Source of the DNA: Amycolatopsis antarctica
GTDB lineage: Bacteria > Actinomycetota > Actinomycetes > Mycobacteriales > Pseudonocardiaceae
Length of the DNA: 64,000 nucleotides
Direction: 5' to 3'
Assembly: GCF_002262875.1 (NCBI RefSeq)
Contig: NZ_NKYE01000003.1
Coordinates: forward strand, 186,001-250,000
Positions 28,057-38,390 of the stretch are shown one piece after another. Position 1 is the stretch's first letter, and every line of letters begins with the position of its first letter. The notes under the pieces were generated by a model that made no database searches, was not told the DNA's origin, and saw only the letters and a list, made by a program, of their open reading frames with translations. Made by a program: the position numbers and the translations under genes.

Positions 28057-28842
28057 ATGACGAATATCGTTGTCCTGGTCAAGCAGGTGCCAGACACCTA
28101 CTCCGAGCGCAAGCTCGCCGAGGCTGACCACACACTGGACCGGGAGTCCGCCGACGCGGTGCTCGACGAGATCAACGAGAAGGCCGTCGAGGCGGCACTC
28201 AAGATCAAGGAAGCGGGCGAGGGCGAGGTCACCGTGATCTCCGTCGGCCCCGACCGCGCCACCGACGCCATCCGCAAGGCCCTCTCGATGGGCGCGGACA
28301 AGGCCGTCCACGTATCGGACGAGTCGCTGCACGGCTCCGACCTCATCGCCACCGCCAAGGTGCTCGCCGCCGCGATCGGCAAGGTCGAGGGTTACGACCT
28401 GGTCATCACCGGCAACGAGGCCTCCGACGGCCGCGGTGGTGCGGTACCCGCGGTACTCGCCGAGCTGCTCGGCCTCCCGCAGCTCACGCACGTCCGCGTG
28501 CTGGAGGTCGACGGCACCACCGTCAAGGCCGACCGGGAGACCGACGACGGCATCACCCACCTCGAGGCGAGCCTGCCCGCGCTGGTGAGCGTCGGCGAGA
28601 AGATCAACGAGCCGCGTTACCCGTCGTTCAAGGGCATCATGGCCGCGAAGAAGAAGCCGGTGGAGACGCTGACCATCGCCGACCTGGGTGTCGACGGTGG
28701 CGAGGTCGGCCTCGGCAACGCCTGGTCCTCCGTCGTCGAGGCTTCCCCGAAGCCTCCGCGCACCGCGGGCCAGCGGGTCGAGGACGAGGGCGACGGCGGC
28801 TCGAAGGTCGCCGAGTACCTGGTCGGCCAGAAGCTCATCTGA
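28057..28842 (+). CDS. etfB: Electron transfer flavoprotein beta subunit
   Basis: The 261-residue protein starts MTNIVVLVKQVPDTYSERKL. It has the family core DAVLDEINEKAVEAALKIKE (about 34-53), the AMP-binding loop LVITGNEASDGRGGAVPAVL (about 115-134) and the late FKGIMAAKKKPVETL. EtfAB carries electrons from acyl-CoA dehydrogenases to the quinone pool. Orthologue of mycobacterial FixA (Rv3029c). It precedes etfA by 25 bases, so the two are one operon. Confidence 0.96.
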   Translation: MTNIVVLVKQVPDTYSERKLAEADHTLDRESADAVLDEINEKAVEAALKIKEAGEGEVTVISVGPDRATDAIRKALSMGADKAVHVSDESLHGSDLIATAKVLAAAIGKVEGYDLVITGNEASDGRGGAVPAVLAELLGLPQLTHVRVLEVDGTTVKADRETDDGITHLEASLPALVSVGEKINEPRYPSFKGIMAAKKKPVETLTIADLGVDGGEVGLGNAWSSVVEASPKPPRTAGQRVEDEGDGGSKVAEYLVGQKLI

Positions 28843-28867
28843 GACGAATTCGCGAGGAGGAGAACCG

Positions 28868-29827
28868 ATGTCAGAAGTACTGGTCCTCGTCGACCACGTC
28901 GACGGTGAGGTCAAGAAGGTCACCCACGAACTGCTGACCGCGGCACGCGCGCTCGGCGAGCCGTCGGCGGTGGTGGTCGGTGCCACCGGCACCGCGGCCA
29001 AGGTCAAGGAGTCACTCGCCGCCTACGGCGCGGCGAAGGTGTACGTCGCCGAGTCCGACGACGCCGCCGGCTACCTGGTCACCCCGAAGGTCGACGCGCT
29101 CGCCGCCGTCGCGAGCACCGCCTCGCCCGCCGCGGTGCTCGTCGCCGCCTCCGCCGAGGGCAGGGAGGTGTCGGGCAGGCTCGCCGCCCGGCTCGACTCC
29201 GGCCTGCTGATCGACGTCGTCGCGGTCAACTCCGACGGCTCCGTCGACCAGTCCGTCTTCGGTGGCGCGTTCTCGGTGAAGTCCAAGTCCACCAAGGGAA
29301 TCCCGGTCATCTCGGTCCGTCCCGGCAGCGTCGACGCCGAGCAGGCCGAGGGCGCGGCCGCGGAGGAGACCGTGGAGCTGCCCGCCGTGGACCCGGCGAA
29401 GTCGGCGAAGATCACCGGCGTGGAGCCGATCGTCGGTGGCGACCGTCCCGAGCTGACCGAGGCCTCGGTCGTGGTCTCGGGTGGCCGCGGTGTCGGTTCC
29501 GCCGACCAGTTCGATGTCGTCGAGAAGCTGGCCGACTCGCTCGGTGCGGCCGTCGGCGCCTCGCGCGCCGCGGTGGACTCCGGCTACTACCCCGCGCAGT
29601 TCCAGGTGGGGCAGACCGGCAAGACCGTGTCGCCGCAGCTCTACGTCGCGCTCGGCATCTCCGGTGCGATCCAGCACCGCGCCGGGATGCAGACGTCGAA
29701 GACGATCGTCGCGGTGAACAAGGACGCGGAGGCGCCGATCTTCGAGATCGCCGACTTCGGCGTCGTGGGCGACCTGTTCAAGGTCGCGCCGCAGCTCACC
29801 GACGAGGTCGCCAAGCGCAAGGGCTGA
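28868..29827 (+). CDS. etfA: Electron transfer flavoprotein alpha subunit
   Basis: The 319-residue protein starts [20 protein letters not shown] at an ATG after GAGGAGG. The C-terminal FAD-binding half is clear: [20 protein letters not shown], then [40 protein letters not shown] and [20 protein letters not shown], with the final [12 protein letters not shown]. It pairs with EtfB (Rv3028c/FixB orthologue). A strong terminator follows, so the operon ends here. Confidence 0.96.
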   Translation: MSEVLVLVDHVDGEVKKVTHELLTAARALGEPSAVVVGATGTAAKVKESLAAYGAAKVYVAESDDAAGYLVTPKVDALAAVASTASPAAVLVAASAEGREVSGRLAARLDSGLLIDVVAVNSDGSVDQSVFGGAFSVKSKSTKGIPVISVRPGSVDAEQAEGAAAEETVELPAVDPAKSAKITGVEPIVGGDRPELTEASVVVSGGRGVGSADQFDVVEKLADSLGAAVGASRAAVDSGYYPAQFQVGQTGKTVSPQLYVALGISGAIQHRAGMQTSKTIVAVNKDAEAPIFEIADFGVVGDLFKVAPQLTDEVAKRKG

Positions 29828-29847
29828 GTTTCCACACGCCGCGGCCA

Positions 29848-29889
29848 GGAGCGGGGCGGTCCCCTTCACCGAGGGGGCCGCCCCGCTCC
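29848..29889 (+). terminator. Strong hairpin after etfA
   Basis: GGAGCGGGGCGGTCCCC (29848-29864) pairs over 17 bases (one T-G wobble) with 29873-29889 across an eight-base loop. It starts 21 bases after the etfA stop. There is no T-tract, which is usual for actinobacterial terminators. Confidence 0.8.
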
Positions 29890-30001
29890 GCGTCCGGAGG
29901 TGCCCGGAAGGCGTCCGGGGCCCGCGAACGCCGCGTTCACGGACTGTGCACCGGGCCGTTCCGCACACCATTCCGGCTGGTTCCCGCGGGTCGGTACACC
30001 T

Positions 30002-30790
30002 ATGGCCATGACGCGGTCACAGTTGCTCGTCAGTACCGGTTCGACGACCTCCGAGCGGCAGCCGGGCAGCCCCCGCTACTCGCTGCTCGTCGCCTACGAC
30101 AACGACGAAGTCCATGCCGCACAACGACTCCGCCACCAAGTGTTCGCCGAGGAGATGGGCGCGACACTGCACACCGAGCGTCCCGGTCACGACGTCGACA
30201 GGTTCGACGCCTTCTGCGACCACCTGGTGGTGCGCGACGACGACACCGGCGAGATCGTCGGCACCTACCGGATGCTCCCGCCCGACCGCGCGGTGCGCGC
30301 GGGCGGCCTCTACGCCGACACCGAATTCGACCTCGGCGCGTTCGAGGACCTGCGTCCCGGTCTGGTGGAGACCGGACGGTCCTGCGTGCACCCGGCGCAC
30401 CGGTCCGGCGCCGTGGTCGGCCTCGTCTGGGCGGGAATCGCCCGGTACATGCTGCTCTCCGGGCACCGTTACCTCGCCGGGTGCGCCTCGGTGCCACTGG
30501 CCGACGGCGGGACTCTCGCCGCGGGCGTGTGGGATCTGGTGCGGCGCAAGCACTACGCACCCGCCGGCCTGCGCGTGACGCCGCGGCGGCCGTGGGCGGA
30601 CGGGGATGCCGTACGTCCCGTCACCCCGGCGCTGCCGCCCCTGTTGCGCGGGTACGTCCGGCTGGGCGCGCAGGTCTGCGGCCCACCGGCGCACGATCCC
30701 GACTTCGGTGTCGCGGACCTGCTGGTGCTGCTGGACATGGAACGCATCGATCAGCGCTACCTCCGCTTCTTCCTGGGTGGCAGGGCATGA
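30002..30790 (+). CDS. GNAT-type N-acyltransferase (OlsB-like, Rv3027c type)
   Basis: The 262-residue protein has an N-terminal RYSLLVAYDNDEVHAAQRLR then FAEEMGATLHTERPGHDVDR, the pattern of OlsB-type acyl-ACP/acyl-CoA N-acyltransferases. A central DDDTGEIVGTYRMLPPDRAV and ETGRSCVHPAHRSGAVVGLV (the cofactor loop) follow. The C-terminus includes LLRGYVRLGAQVCGPPAHDP and LLVLLDMERIDQRY. Members make ornithine lipids or related acyl amides, but substrate is not provable here. It overlaps the PlsC-type gene by four bases; in M. tuberculosis the same pair is Rv3027c-Rv3026c. Confidence 0.85.
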   Translation: MAMTRSQLLVSTGSTTSERQPGSPRYSLLVAYDNDEVHAAQRLRHQVFAEEMGATLHTERPGHDVDRFDAFCDHLVVRDDDTGEIVGTYRMLPPDRAVRAGGLYADTEFDLGAFEDLRPGLVETGRSCVHPAHRSGAVVGLVWAGIARYMLLSGHRYLAGCASVPLADGGTLAAGVWDLVRRKHYAPAGLRVTPRRPWADGDAVRPVTPALPPLLRGYVRLGAQVCGPPAHDPDFGVADLLVLLDMERIDQRYLRFFLGGRA

Positions 30791-31674
30791 GCCACCCGTG
30801 GACGCCGGCGTCCCCGTGCGGCACGGGCTGCCTCACCGCGGGCGAGCCGGCGAGCGGGCCGCTGCGGCGAGGTGTGCGTTACCTGGCGGTCACGGCCGTC
30901 CTGCTCGGCACGGTCACCGTCGCGCCCCTGCTCGCCCTCGCCGGTTCGCGGGTCCGCGCGTACGTCCTGCGCCTGGTCTCCGCCGGGGTGCTGCGCGCGC
31001 TCGGGGTACGGCTGAGGGTGCACGGCCGCGCGGGCCTGCGGGCCACCGGGCGCGGTGCGCTCGTCGTGAGCAACCACGTCTCCTGGCTGGACATCGTCGC
31101 GCTCAACGCGGTGCGGCCGATGCGGGCACTGGCGAAGAAGGAGGTGGCGGACTGGCCGGTACTCGGCGGCCTGGCCGTCCGTGGCGGCACCATCCTGCTC
31201 GACCGGGAGCGTCTCAGCGCCCTGCCCGGCACCGTCGCCGCACTGGCGTCCGCTCTGCGCGACGGGGCGCAGGTGAGCGTCAACCCGGAGGGCACCACCT
31301 GGTGCGGGCTCGCTTCCGGGCGGTTCGCCCCGGCGGTGTTCCAGGCCGCGATCGACGGTGGTGTGCCCGTGCGCCCGGTGGCGCTGCGCTTCCTGGACGG
31401 CCGCGGCCGGGAGACCACCCGGCCCGCGTTCATCGGCACCGAGACGCTGGTCGACTCCGTCCGCCGGGTCGCCGGTCTGCGCGGCCTGGTCCTGGAACTG
31501 CGCGTCTGCCCGGAGATCGCCCCCGGACGCGCGGACGGGCGTCGGGAACTGGCCGCACTCGCCGAGGACTCGGTCCGCTCGGCGCTGGGCACCACCGGCA
31601 TCCCCGTGCGGACCCGGCGGCGGACCGCTCGTCCCGCGGCGCTGACCGTGCGCCGGGCACAGCCGTCGAGTTGA
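30787..31674 (+). CDS. 1-acyl-sn-glycerol-3-phosphate acyltransferase-type protein (PlsC-like)
   Basis: The 295-residue protein has NHVSWLD (96-102; the HxxxxD catalytic box) and NPEGT (166-170; normally FPEGT) with the strand TILLDRERLSALPG between. One or two membrane helices (about 31-55, AVTAVLLGTVTVAPLLALAG) precede the domain, so it should work at the inner face of the membrane. It transfers acyl groups to lysophospholipid or a related acceptor. The start overlaps the upstream acyltransferase stop (ATGA), so the two probably work in sequence on one lipid. Confidence 0.88.
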   Translation: MSHPWTPASPCGTGCLTAGEPASGPLRRGVRYLAVTAVLLGTVTVAPLLALAGSRVRAYVLRLVSAGVLRALGVRLRVHGRAGLRATGRGALVVSNHVSWLDIVALNAVRPMRALAKKEVADWPVLGGLAVRGGTILLDRERLSALPGTVAALASALRDGAQVSVNPEGTTWCGLASGRFAPAVFQAAIDGGVPVRPVALRFLDGRGRETTRPAFIGTETLVDSVRRVAGLRGLVLELRVCPEIAPGRADGRRELAALAEDSVRSALGTTGIPVRTRRRTARPAALTVRRAQPSS

Positions 31675-31708
31675 CCTCCAGCGTGGTCGAGGTTGCAGCC
31701 TGGGGGCC

Positions 31709-33076
31709 ATGACCGAGACGATCGCCGCCCGCCGTCCGCGCGTGCTGTGGGCACCGGAGAACCGGGTGACCACCACGGGCATGCTGCTGGTGGTCACCCT
31801 GGTGGCGTTCGAGAACATGGGTGTCGCCACCGCGATGCCCACCACCGTCGCGGCGCTCGGCGGCCAGTCGCTGTACTCCTGGCCGTTCACCGCTTTCCTG
31901 ATCGCCAGCGTCGTGGCCACCGTGCTCTCCGGGCGGGTCTGCGACGTGCGTGGTCCCGGCCCCTCACTGCTGACCGGGCCGGTGGTGTTCCTGGTGGGGC
32001 TGCTGGTCGCCGGCACGGCGAGCAGCATGACGGCCCTGTTGCTCGGCCGCGTGCTCCAGGGCCTGGGCACCGGCATCCTGCTGGTCGCGTTCGCTCTGCT
32101 CATCGCGCTGGTGTTCGACGACCACCAGCGTCCCGCCGTCTACGCCGCCAACGCCGCGGCCTGGGTGCTGCCTGCCGTCGTCGGGCCCGGCGTCGCCGGG
32201 TTCGTCACCGAGCGCGTGGGGTGGCGCTGGGTGTTCCTCGGTCTCGTCCCGCTGGTGCTGGTCGGGTTCGCCCTGCTGGTGCTGGTCGTCCGGCGGCTGC
32301 CCGTGCGGCGGGCCACCCCGGGTGGGCGCCGGGGCGGGGTGGTGGCCGCCGTCGCGGCAGCCTGCGGGGTCGCGGCACTGACCTGGGCGGCCCAGCACCC
32401 CTCGGCGCCGGCCGCCGGATACGGCGCGGCGGGGCTGTTCGCGCTCGGCTGGGCGCTGCGCAGGCTGCTGCCCGAGGGCACCCTCACCGCCCGTCCCGGC
32501 CTGCCGACCGTGGTCGCCTCCCGGGCGCTGATCTGCGGGGCGTTCGCGGCGATGGAGGCGTACCTGCCGCTGACCATGACCACGGTGCACGGCTGGGGCC
32601 CAGCCGCGGCGGGACTGCCGCTGACGGTCACCGCGGTCGGCTGGTCGGCCGGATCGGCGGTGCAGGGCCGGTACCCCGGCTGGTCCCGGGAAGGCATGCT
32701 GCGCACCGGGTTCCTGCTCGTCGCCCTCGCGCTGGCGGCGTTCGCGTTCGTCTCGCAGCCGTGGTGCCCGCCGTGGGTCGCCTTCGCCGCCTCGGCCGTC
32801 GGCGGGGCCGGCATGGGACTGGCGATGCCGGCCATCTCCCTGTTGCTGCTGCGTTTCTCCCCGGTCGCGGAACGGGGCTTCAACACCTCGGCGCTGCAAC
32901 TCGGCGACTGGGTCAGCTCGGCGATCACCGTCGGACTCGGCGGCGTGCTGCTCGGCCTGCTCGGTTCCGCGGCCGCCCCGTCCTCCGCCGTGGCGGTGCT
33001 GGCCACGGCGATGGTCCTGGTCGCCGCCATCGGTTCGCTGCTCACCCGGCGGTGGCCCGCGCCGAGCCCGCCATGA
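31709..33076 (+). CDS. MFS transporter, multidrug-type
   Basis: The 455-residue protein shows 12-14 hydrophobic helices. The loop between helices 2 and 3 reads [20 protein letters not shown], the degenerate major-facilitator motif A. A later [20 protein letters not shown] lies in the N-terminal half, and [20 protein letters not shown] in the C-terminal half. Drug-H+ antiporter families have such motifs. It is inserted between the PlsC and iscS genes relative to mycobacteria. Substrate unknown. Confidence 0.85.
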   Translation: MTETIAARRPRVLWAPENRVTTTGMLLVVTLVAFENMGVATAMPTTVAALGGQSLYSWPFTAFLIASVVATVLSGRVCDVRGPGPSLLTGPVVFLVGLLVAGTASSMTALLLGRVLQGLGTGILLVAFALLIALVFDDHQRPAVYAANAAAWVLPAVVGPGVAGFVTERVGWRWVFLGLVPLVLVGFALLVLVVRRLPVRRATPGGRRGGVVAAVAAACGVAALTWAAQHPSAPAAGYGAAGLFALGWALRRLLPEGTLTARPGLPTVVASRALICGAFAAMEAYLPLTMTTVHGWGPAAAGLPLTVTAVGWSAGSAVQGRYPGWSREGMLRTGFLLVALALAAFAFVSQPWCPPWVAFAASAVGGAGMGLAMPAISLLLLRFSPVAERGFNTSALQLGDWVSSAITVGLGGVLLGLLGSAAAPSSAVAVLATAMVLVAAIGSLLTRRWPAPSPP

Positions 33077-33129
33077 CGTGGCGGCGTGCGGATCCGGGCG
33101 CGGAAGGGCAGGTCTACCCTGGACGGGCG

Positions 33130-34365
33130 ATGACCTATCTAGACCACGCCGCGACCACCCCGATGCTGCCGGAAGCCGTCGCGGCCATGACCGAGGCGCT
33201 GTCCAGCGTGGGCAATGCCTCTTCACTGCATTCCTCGGGCAGGCGCGCCCGCCGCGTCGTCGAGGAGTCCCGCGAGATCGTGGCGGGCGCGCTGGGTGCG
33301 CGACCGTCCGAGGTGATCTTCACGGCGGGCGGTACGGAGAGCGACAATCTCGCGGTCAAGGGCATCTTCTGGGCGCGGCGGCAGCAGGACCCGGCTCGCA
33401 GGCGGGTACTGGCGGGTGCCGTCGAGCATCACGCGGTGCTGGACGCGGTGCAGTGGCTGGCCGAGCATGCCGGGGCGGAGATCGTCTGGCTGGACGCCGA
33501 CGAGCACGGCCGGGTACATCCGGAGACGCTGCGCGAGGCGATCGCGGTGGCCCCCGGGGAGATCGCGCTCGCCACGGTCATGTGGGCGAACAACGAGGTC
33601 GGCACGGTCAACCCGATGGCGGAGCTGGCCGCGGTGTGCGCCGAGTACGGCATTCCGCTGCACACCGACGCCGTGCAGGCGGCGGGGGCGGTCGAGGTGG
33701 ACTTCGCCGCCTCCGGCGTGAGCGCCCTCACCGTCACCGGGCACAAGCTCGGCGGTCCCTACGGCGTCGGCGCGCTGCTGCTGGCCAGGGACACCGCCTG
33801 CGTGCCGCTGCTGCACGGCGGCGGGCAGGAGCGTGACGTCCGTTCCGGCACCCTCGACGTGCCCGCCATCCACGCCTTCGCCACCGCCGTGGGCATCTCC
33901 GTCGGCGGCAGGCGGGAGCACGCGGCAGAGGTGGGGACGCTGCGTGACGAACTGGTCGCCGCGGTGCTGCGCGAGGTGCCCGACGCCGTGCTCAACGGGG
34001 CTCCCCCCGGGCCGGGCCGCCTTCCCGGCAACGCCCACTTCACCTTCCCCGGGTGTGCGGGCGACAGTCTGCTGATGCTGCTCGACGCGAAGGACATCGA
34101 GTGCTCCACCGGGTCCGCCTGCACCGCGGGTGTCGCCCAGCCCAGCCACGTGCTGCTGGCGATGGGCGCGGATCCGGTATCCGCGCGGGGATCGCTGCGG
34201 TTCTCCCTCGGGCACGACTCGACCGCCGCCGACGTCCGGGAGCTCGCCGGCGAGATCGGCGGCGTCGTCACGAGGGCCAGGCAGGCAGGGCTGGCCGGGA
34301 TGCGCAAGCAGGGCGTCCGGCAGGCGGCCACGGCCGACGTAGGCTTGTCCGGAACGGAGGTGTGA
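33130..34365 (+). CDS. iscS: Cysteine desulfurase (IscS/NifS type)
   Basis: The 411-residue PLP enzyme takes sulfur from cysteine and passes it on. Lys206 in [10 protein letters not shown] is the PLP lysine; TAGGTESDN (about 66-74) binds phosphate. Cys331 in GSACTAG is the persulfide cysteine. Residues 1-12 read [12 protein letters not shown], the usual start. The next gene is mnmA, five bases downstream, so the sulfur most likely goes to tRNA thiolation. Rv3025c orthologue. The ATG at 33130 lacks a clear ribosome binding site. Confidence 0.95.
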   Translation: MTYLDHAATTPMLPEAVAAMTEALSSVGNASSLHSSGRRARRVVEESREIVAGALGARPSEVIFTAGGTESDNLAVKGIFWARRQQDPARRRVLAGAVEHHAVLDAVQWLAEHAGAEIVWLDADEHGRVHPETLREAIAVAPGEIALATVMWANNEVGTVNPMAELAAVCAEYGIPLHTDAVQAAGAVEVDFAASGVSALTVTGHKLGGPYGVGALLLARDTACVPLLHGGGQERDVRSGTLDVPAIHAFATAVGISVGGRREHAAEVGTLRDELVAAVLREVPDAVLNGAPPGPGRLPGNAHFTFPGCAGDSLLMLLDAKDIECSTGSACTAGVAQPSHVLLAMGADPVSARGSLRFSLGHDSTAADVRELAGEIGGVVTRARQAGLAGMRKQGVRQAATADVGLSGTEV

Positions 34366-34370
34366 GCGGT

Positions 34371-35456
34371 ATGCGCGTTCTGGCCGCGATGAGCGGGGGA
34401 GTGGACTCGGCGGTGGCCGCCGCGAGGGCCGTCGCCGCGGGGCACGAGGTCGTCGGTGTGCACCTGGCGCTGTCGGCGAAACCCGGCACCCTGCGTACCG
34501 GTTCCCGTGGCTGCTGCACCATCGAGGACTCGCACGACGCCCGCCGGGCGGCGGACATTCTCGGCATCCCCTTCTACGTATGGGATTTCGCCGAACGGTT
34601 CACCGAGGAGGTCGTGGAGACCTTCGTCGGGGAGTACGCCGCGGGCCGCACCCCCAACCCGTGCGTCACCTGTAACGAGAAGATCAAGTTCGAGGCGTTG
34701 CTGGACAAGGCGATGGCGCTCGGCTTCGACGCCGTCGCCACCGGGCACTACGCCCGTCTGTCCGTTGTGGACGGTATACCGGAGTTGCGGCGCAGCGCGG
34801 ACGAGGGCAAGGACCAGTCGTACGTGCTGGCCTCGCTGACTCCCGAGCAGCTCGCGCACTCGATGTTCCCGCTCGGCGACTCGTGGAAGTCCGAGGTGCG
34901 CGCCGAGGCGGAGGAGCGCGGCCTGGCCGTGGCGAACAAGCCGGACAGCCACGACATCTGCTTCATCCCGGACGGCGACACGAAGAAGTTCCTGGAGTCA
35001 CGGCTGGGCCAGAGTCCCGGCGAACTCGTCGACGCCGACACCGGCGCCGTGCTCGGCAGGCACACCGGCGTGCACGGTTTCACCGTCGGCCAGCGCAAGG
35101 GTCTCGGCATCGAGGCCCCCGCACCAGACGGCAGGCCGCGCTACGTGCTCTCGCTGGAACCGGTGTCCGGCACGGTCACGGTGGGCAGCGAGCGGGACCT
35201 CGGCGTGCGCGGTATCGACGCCGACCGTCCCATCTGGCCCGGAACCCCGCCGGCCGGCCCGACCGAGTGCGTCGTGCAGGTGCGCGCCCACGGCGGGCTG
35301 TCCCCCGCCGTCGCCGAGACGGACGGCGAGCGGGTGACCATCGAACTGCGGGAACCGCTGCGCGGGGTCGCGCCCGGACAGGTCGTCGTGCTCTACCGTC
35401 CCGAGGCGGCCGGCGACCTGGTGCTGGGCAGCGCGAAGATCGCCGCCACCCGCTGA
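34371..35456 (+). CDS. mnmA: tRNA-specific 2-thiouridylase
   Basis: The 361-residue enzyme thiolates U34 of tRNA(Lys, Glu, Gln). The PP-loop is SGGVDS (8-13). NPCVTCN (96-102, with Cys98 and Cys101) and DICF with Cys197 (195-198) provide the catalytic cysteines. The ATGHYA segment (124-129) and [10 protein letters not shown] (about 240) are typical. It accepts sulfur from the desulfurase encoded just upstream. Rv3024c orthologue. Confidence 0.96.
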   Translation: MRVLAAMSGGVDSAVAAARAVAAGHEVVGVHLALSAKPGTLRTGSRGCCTIEDSHDARRAADILGIPFYVWDFAERFTEEVVETFVGEYAAGRTPNPCVTCNEKIKFEALLDKAMALGFDAVATGHYARLSVVDGIPELRRSADEGKDQSYVLASLTPEQLAHSMFPLGDSWKSEVRAEAEERGLAVANKPDSHDICFIPDGDTKKFLESRLGQSPGELVDADTGAVLGRHTGVHGFTVGQRKGLGIEAPAPDGRPRYVLSLEPVSGTVTVGSERDLGVRGIDADRPIWPGTPPAGPTECVVQVRAHGGLSPAVAETDGERVTIELREPLRGVAPGQVVVLYRPEAAGDLVLGSAKIAATR

Positions 35457-35463
35457 GCCGGGA

Positions 35464-35928
35464 TCACAGCGCGAGCTTGAACCCGGTGTGGGTGGCGGAG
35501 AAACCGAGACCCTCGTAGAAACGGTGCGCCTCGCCGCGAGAGGCGTCGGAAGTGAGCTGCACGAGGGCGCAGCCCCGCGCCCTCGCCTCCTCGATCGCCC
35601 ACCGGAGCAGCCTCGCGCCGAGACCGTCGCCGCGCAGGTCCGCGTGCACCCGCACCGCCTCGATCTGGCCCCGGGTGGCCCCCGAGCGGGCGAGGCCGGG
35701 AATCACGGTGAGCTGCAGGGTGCCGACCGGCAGTCCGCGCCGGTCGGCGACGACGAGCACCTGGTTCGGGTCGGCGTCGATCCGGGCGAACGCCCGTTCG
35801 TACGGGCCGAGATCGGCGGTGGACTCCCGGGTCGCACCCAGCCGGTCGTCGGCCAGCATCGCGACGATGGGCTCGACATCGGCGGCTCGCGCACGTCTAA
35901 TGTGGATCTCGCTCACCGGGGAGATCAT
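35464..35928 (-). CDS. GNAT family N-acetyltransferase
   Basis: The 154-residue protein has the acetyl-CoA binding loop VRVHADLRGDGLGARLLRWA (about 93-112; R-x-x-G-x-G/A pattern) and a C-terminal EAHRFYEGLGFSATHTGF, both diagnostic of GNAT enzymes. It converges on mnmA, with eight bases between stops. The start may be ATG 35928 or a GTG 15 bases later; neither has a clear ribosome site. Substrate cannot be told from sequence. Confidence 0.85.
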   Translation of the reverse strand: MISPVSEIHIRRARAADVEPIVAMLADDRLGATRESTADLGPYERAFARIDADPNQVLVVADRRGLPVGTLQLTVIPGLARSGATRGQIEAVRVHADLRGDGLGARLLRWAIEEARARGCALVQLTSDASRGEAHRFYEGLGFSATHTGFKLAL

Positions 35929-35943
35929 GCCGGAAGGACGCCC

Positions 35944-37467
35944 ATGGATCACCTACGTTCCAGCACGCTCGCCGACGTCCTGCGCCGGTCGGCCCGCCGG
36001 GTGCCGCGCCGCGTCGCGCTGCGTTTCGCCGGCCGTGAGTGGACCTACGCCGGTCTCGACGAGGCGGTGACCCGCGCGGCGGGCCACCTGCTCGGGCTCG
36101 GACTGGCGAAGGGCGACCGGGTGGCCGCCTACGGCCGCAACTCCGACGCCTACCTGATCGGCTTCCTCGCCTGCGCCCGTGCCGGACTCGTGCACGTGCC
36201 GATCAACTACAACCTCACCGGTGCCGAACTGGCCTATCTGGTGACGCAGTCGGGCAGCACGCTCGCCCTCGTCGACCCGGCGTTGCAGTCCAATGTGGAC
36301 GCGGTCGCCGACGGGCTGGGCCTGCGCGGGACGCTTCCGCTGCGCGACGCGGAGGGCTCCCTGCTGGCAGCCGCAACCGAGGGCGCGGTGCCGGAGCTGG
36401 ACGTCGTGGTCGCGGACACCGACCTGGTGCAGCTTCTGTACACCTCCGGCACCACCTCGCGGCCCAAGGGCGCGATGATGACGCACCGGGCGCTGCTGCA
36501 CGAGTACCTGTCCTGCATCGTCGGCCTCGACCTCACCGAGGACGACGCCCCGCTGCACGTCATGCCGCTGTACCACTCGGCGCAGATGCACGTGTTCCTG
36601 ATGCCGTGGCTGGCCGTCGGTGCCACCAACGATCTGCTGGAAACCCCCGAGCCCGGCGAGATCCTGCGCAGGCTCGAAGGGACCGGGCACCGCGCGTTCT
36701 TCGCCGCGCCGACGCTCTGGGTCGCCATCGCCAACCACCCGGATTTCCCCGGACGCCGGATCACCGGCCTGCGCAAGGCCTACTACGGGGCGTCGATCAT
36801 GCCGGGCCCGGTGCGCGACCGCCTCGCCGAGGCCATGCCGGAACTCGGCTTCTACAACTGCTTCGGCCAGTCGGAGATCGGGCCGCTGGCGACGATTCTG
36901 CGGCCGGCCGAACACACCGAGCGCCCGGAGTCGGCGGGCAGGGCGGTGCTGTTCGTCGAGCTGCGGGTGCTCGACGACGCCGGGAACGACGTGGCGGCGG
37001 GCGAACTCGGCGAGGTCGTCTACCGCTCCCCGCAACTCTGCGAGGGCTACTGGGACAAGCCGGAGGACACCGCCGAGGCCTTCGCCGGCGACTGGTTCCA
37101 CTCCGGCGACCTGGTGCGCGTCGACGAGGAGGGGTTCATCACCGTCGTCGACCGGATCAAGGACGTGATCAACACCGGCGGGGTGATGGTCGCCTCCCGA
37201 GAGGTGGAGGACGCGCTCTACACCCACGAGGGTGTCGGCGAGGCAGCCGTCGTCGGCGTGCCGGACGAGAAGTGGATCGAGGCCATCACGGCCTTCGTCG
37301 TGCCCAGGGAACCGGGATCCGCACCGGACGCCGAGACGCTGCGGGCACACGTCCACGAGCGGCTCGCCGCGTTCAAGGTGCCCAAGGCCGTGCACTTCGT
37401 CGAGGACCTGCCGCGCAACGCATCCGGCAAGATCCTCAAGCGGGAGTTGCGCGACCGGCTCGGCTGA
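35944..37467 (+). CDS. Acyl-CoA synthetase (AMP-binding family)
   Basis: The 507-residue enzyme activates a carboxylic acid as acyl-AMP and then acyl-CoA. YTSGTTSRPKGAMM (about 165-178) is the P-loop. FNCFGQSE-type (YNCFGQSEIGPLAT, about 304-317) is the A5 region. HSGDLVRVDEEGFITVVDRI (about 389-408) and KDVINTGGVMVASREVED follow. NASGKILKREL at the end has the catalytic Lys. It resembles long- or medium-chain fatty acyl-CoA synthetases of the FadD type. Possibly linked to the lipid genes nearby; substrate unknown. Confidence 0.9.
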   Translation: MDHLRSSTLADVLRRSARRVPRRVALRFAGREWTYAGLDEAVTRAAGHLLGLGLAKGDRVAAYGRNSDAYLIGFLACARAGLVHVPINYNLTGAELAYLVTQSGSTLALVDPALQSNVDAVADGLGLRGTLPLRDAEGSLLAAATEGAVPELDVVVADTDLVQLLYTSGTTSRPKGAMMTHRALLHEYLSCIVGLDLTEDDAPLHVMPLYHSAQMHVFLMPWLAVGATNDLLETPEPGEILRRLEGTGHRAFFAAPTLWVAIANHPDFPGRRITGLRKAYYGASIMPGPVRDRLAEAMPELGFYNCFGQSEIGPLATILRPAEHTERPESAGRAVLFVELRVLDDAGNDVAAGELGEVVYRSPQLCEGYWDKPEDTAEAFAGDWFHSGDLVRVDEEGFITVVDRIKDVINTGGVMVASREVEDALYTHEGVGEAAVVGVPDEKWIEAITAFVVPREPGSAPDAETLRAHVHERLAAFKVPKAVHFVEDLPRNASGKILKRELRDRLG

Positions 37468-37480
37468 GCCGGCCTGCCCG

Positions 37481-38302
37481 TCAGTCGGAGTCCTGCTTGA
37501 GCGCGGTGTCGATGGTCAGCGCCGCCGCGACGACCATGCTGGCCAGCGGATCCCGCAGCGGACTCGGGATCTCCACGACGTAGTTGTCGGCCGTGGTGAA
37601 CGCCGCCCGGGCGAACCCGCCCCAGGTCTTGCTGATCCGCGCGACCTCGGTGCCGTTCGCGTCCTCCACGGCGAAGTTCCAGGCTCGCCAGTTCTCCGCC
37701 TGGATGCCGCCGATCTTCTCGCCGCCGGAGGTGAAGGCGAACCGGATCCGGCCGAAGACGTTCTCCTGCACGATCTCGCCCACCGGGGCGTCGTCGCCGC
37801 GGGTCACCAGGAATCGGCTCTTGAACACCTTCGCCGGCCGGACCACCTTGAGCAGCGTGCTGTGCCCCGCGTCGCGTATCTCGAAGCGGTGCGTCATGAA
37901 CTGGTCGGCGCTGCCCAGCAGCCGCACGACCTTCTTCAGCGTGCTCTGGCCGACCTGCACGACCGCGCCGAGCTGCGTGCCCTGCTGGTCGAAAACGCCG
38001 TACTCGCTGGACATCTCGATCAGTTTGGCGCGCTGGTTCACCACCAGCACCGGCTCGGTGAACACCGTGCCGCCGCCCGCGCCGCCCCTGGCGCGGCCGC
38101 GCGTGCCCTCGGCGACCTGTGCCCGGACGCGCTCCGGGTCGTGGGCCGGTTCGATGTCCAGCTCGATCGGCTCGGCGTCGTGCCTCGGCGGTGCCTGCCC
38201 GGCCGGACCGGTGTGGTCCGTCCAGGCCTGCCCGTCCCACCAGCGCACGAGCTGAGGTTGCCGCTGATCCGGGTACCAGCCCGGTTGCGGGGGGCTCGTC
38301 AT
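37481..38302 (-). CDS. LURP-one/scramblase-type protein with DUF2510 N-terminus
   Basis: The 273-residue protein has an N-terminal QPGWYPDQRQPQLVRWWDGQ then AWTDHT, the DUF2510 tryptophan domain. The C-terminal 180 residues form the LURP-one/phospholipid-scramblase-like 12-stranded barrel (for example FTEPVLVVNQRAKLIEMSSE, LLKVVRPAKVFKSRFLVTRG and IGGIQAENWRAWNFAVED). The two are linked by an acidic-to-glycine-rich stretch. Such proteins are common in actinobacteria; function is not known. Membrane association is likely. Confidence 0.85.
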   Translation of the reverse strand: MTSPPQPGWYPDQRQPQLVRWWDGQAWTDHTGPAGQAPPRHDAEPIELDIEPAHDPERVRAQVAEGTRGRARGGAGGGTVFTEPVLVVNQRAKLIEMSSEYGVFDQQGTQLGAVVQVGQSTLKKVVRLLGSADQFMTHRFEIRDAGHSTLLKVVRPAKVFKSRFLVTRGDDAPVGEIVQENVFGRIRFAFTSGGEKIGGIQAENWRAWNFAVEDANGTEVARISKTWGGFARAAFTTADNYVVEIPSPLRDPLASMVVAAALTIDTALKQDSD

Positions 38303-38390
38303 GGAGACCAACGGTAACGGCGGGCGGGCAGGTGCGCGGGGTGAACGACGATTGCTGCGCGAATGTCTGGTTCCGTGCCCGCCGTCCCGC

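Noticed and set aside
31709-37467. A biosynthetic gene cluster (MFS exporter, acyl-CoA synthetase, acyltransferases)
   Set aside because: No polyketide synthase, NRPS or other core enzyme is present, and most genes follow the conserved chromosomal order of mycobacteria.
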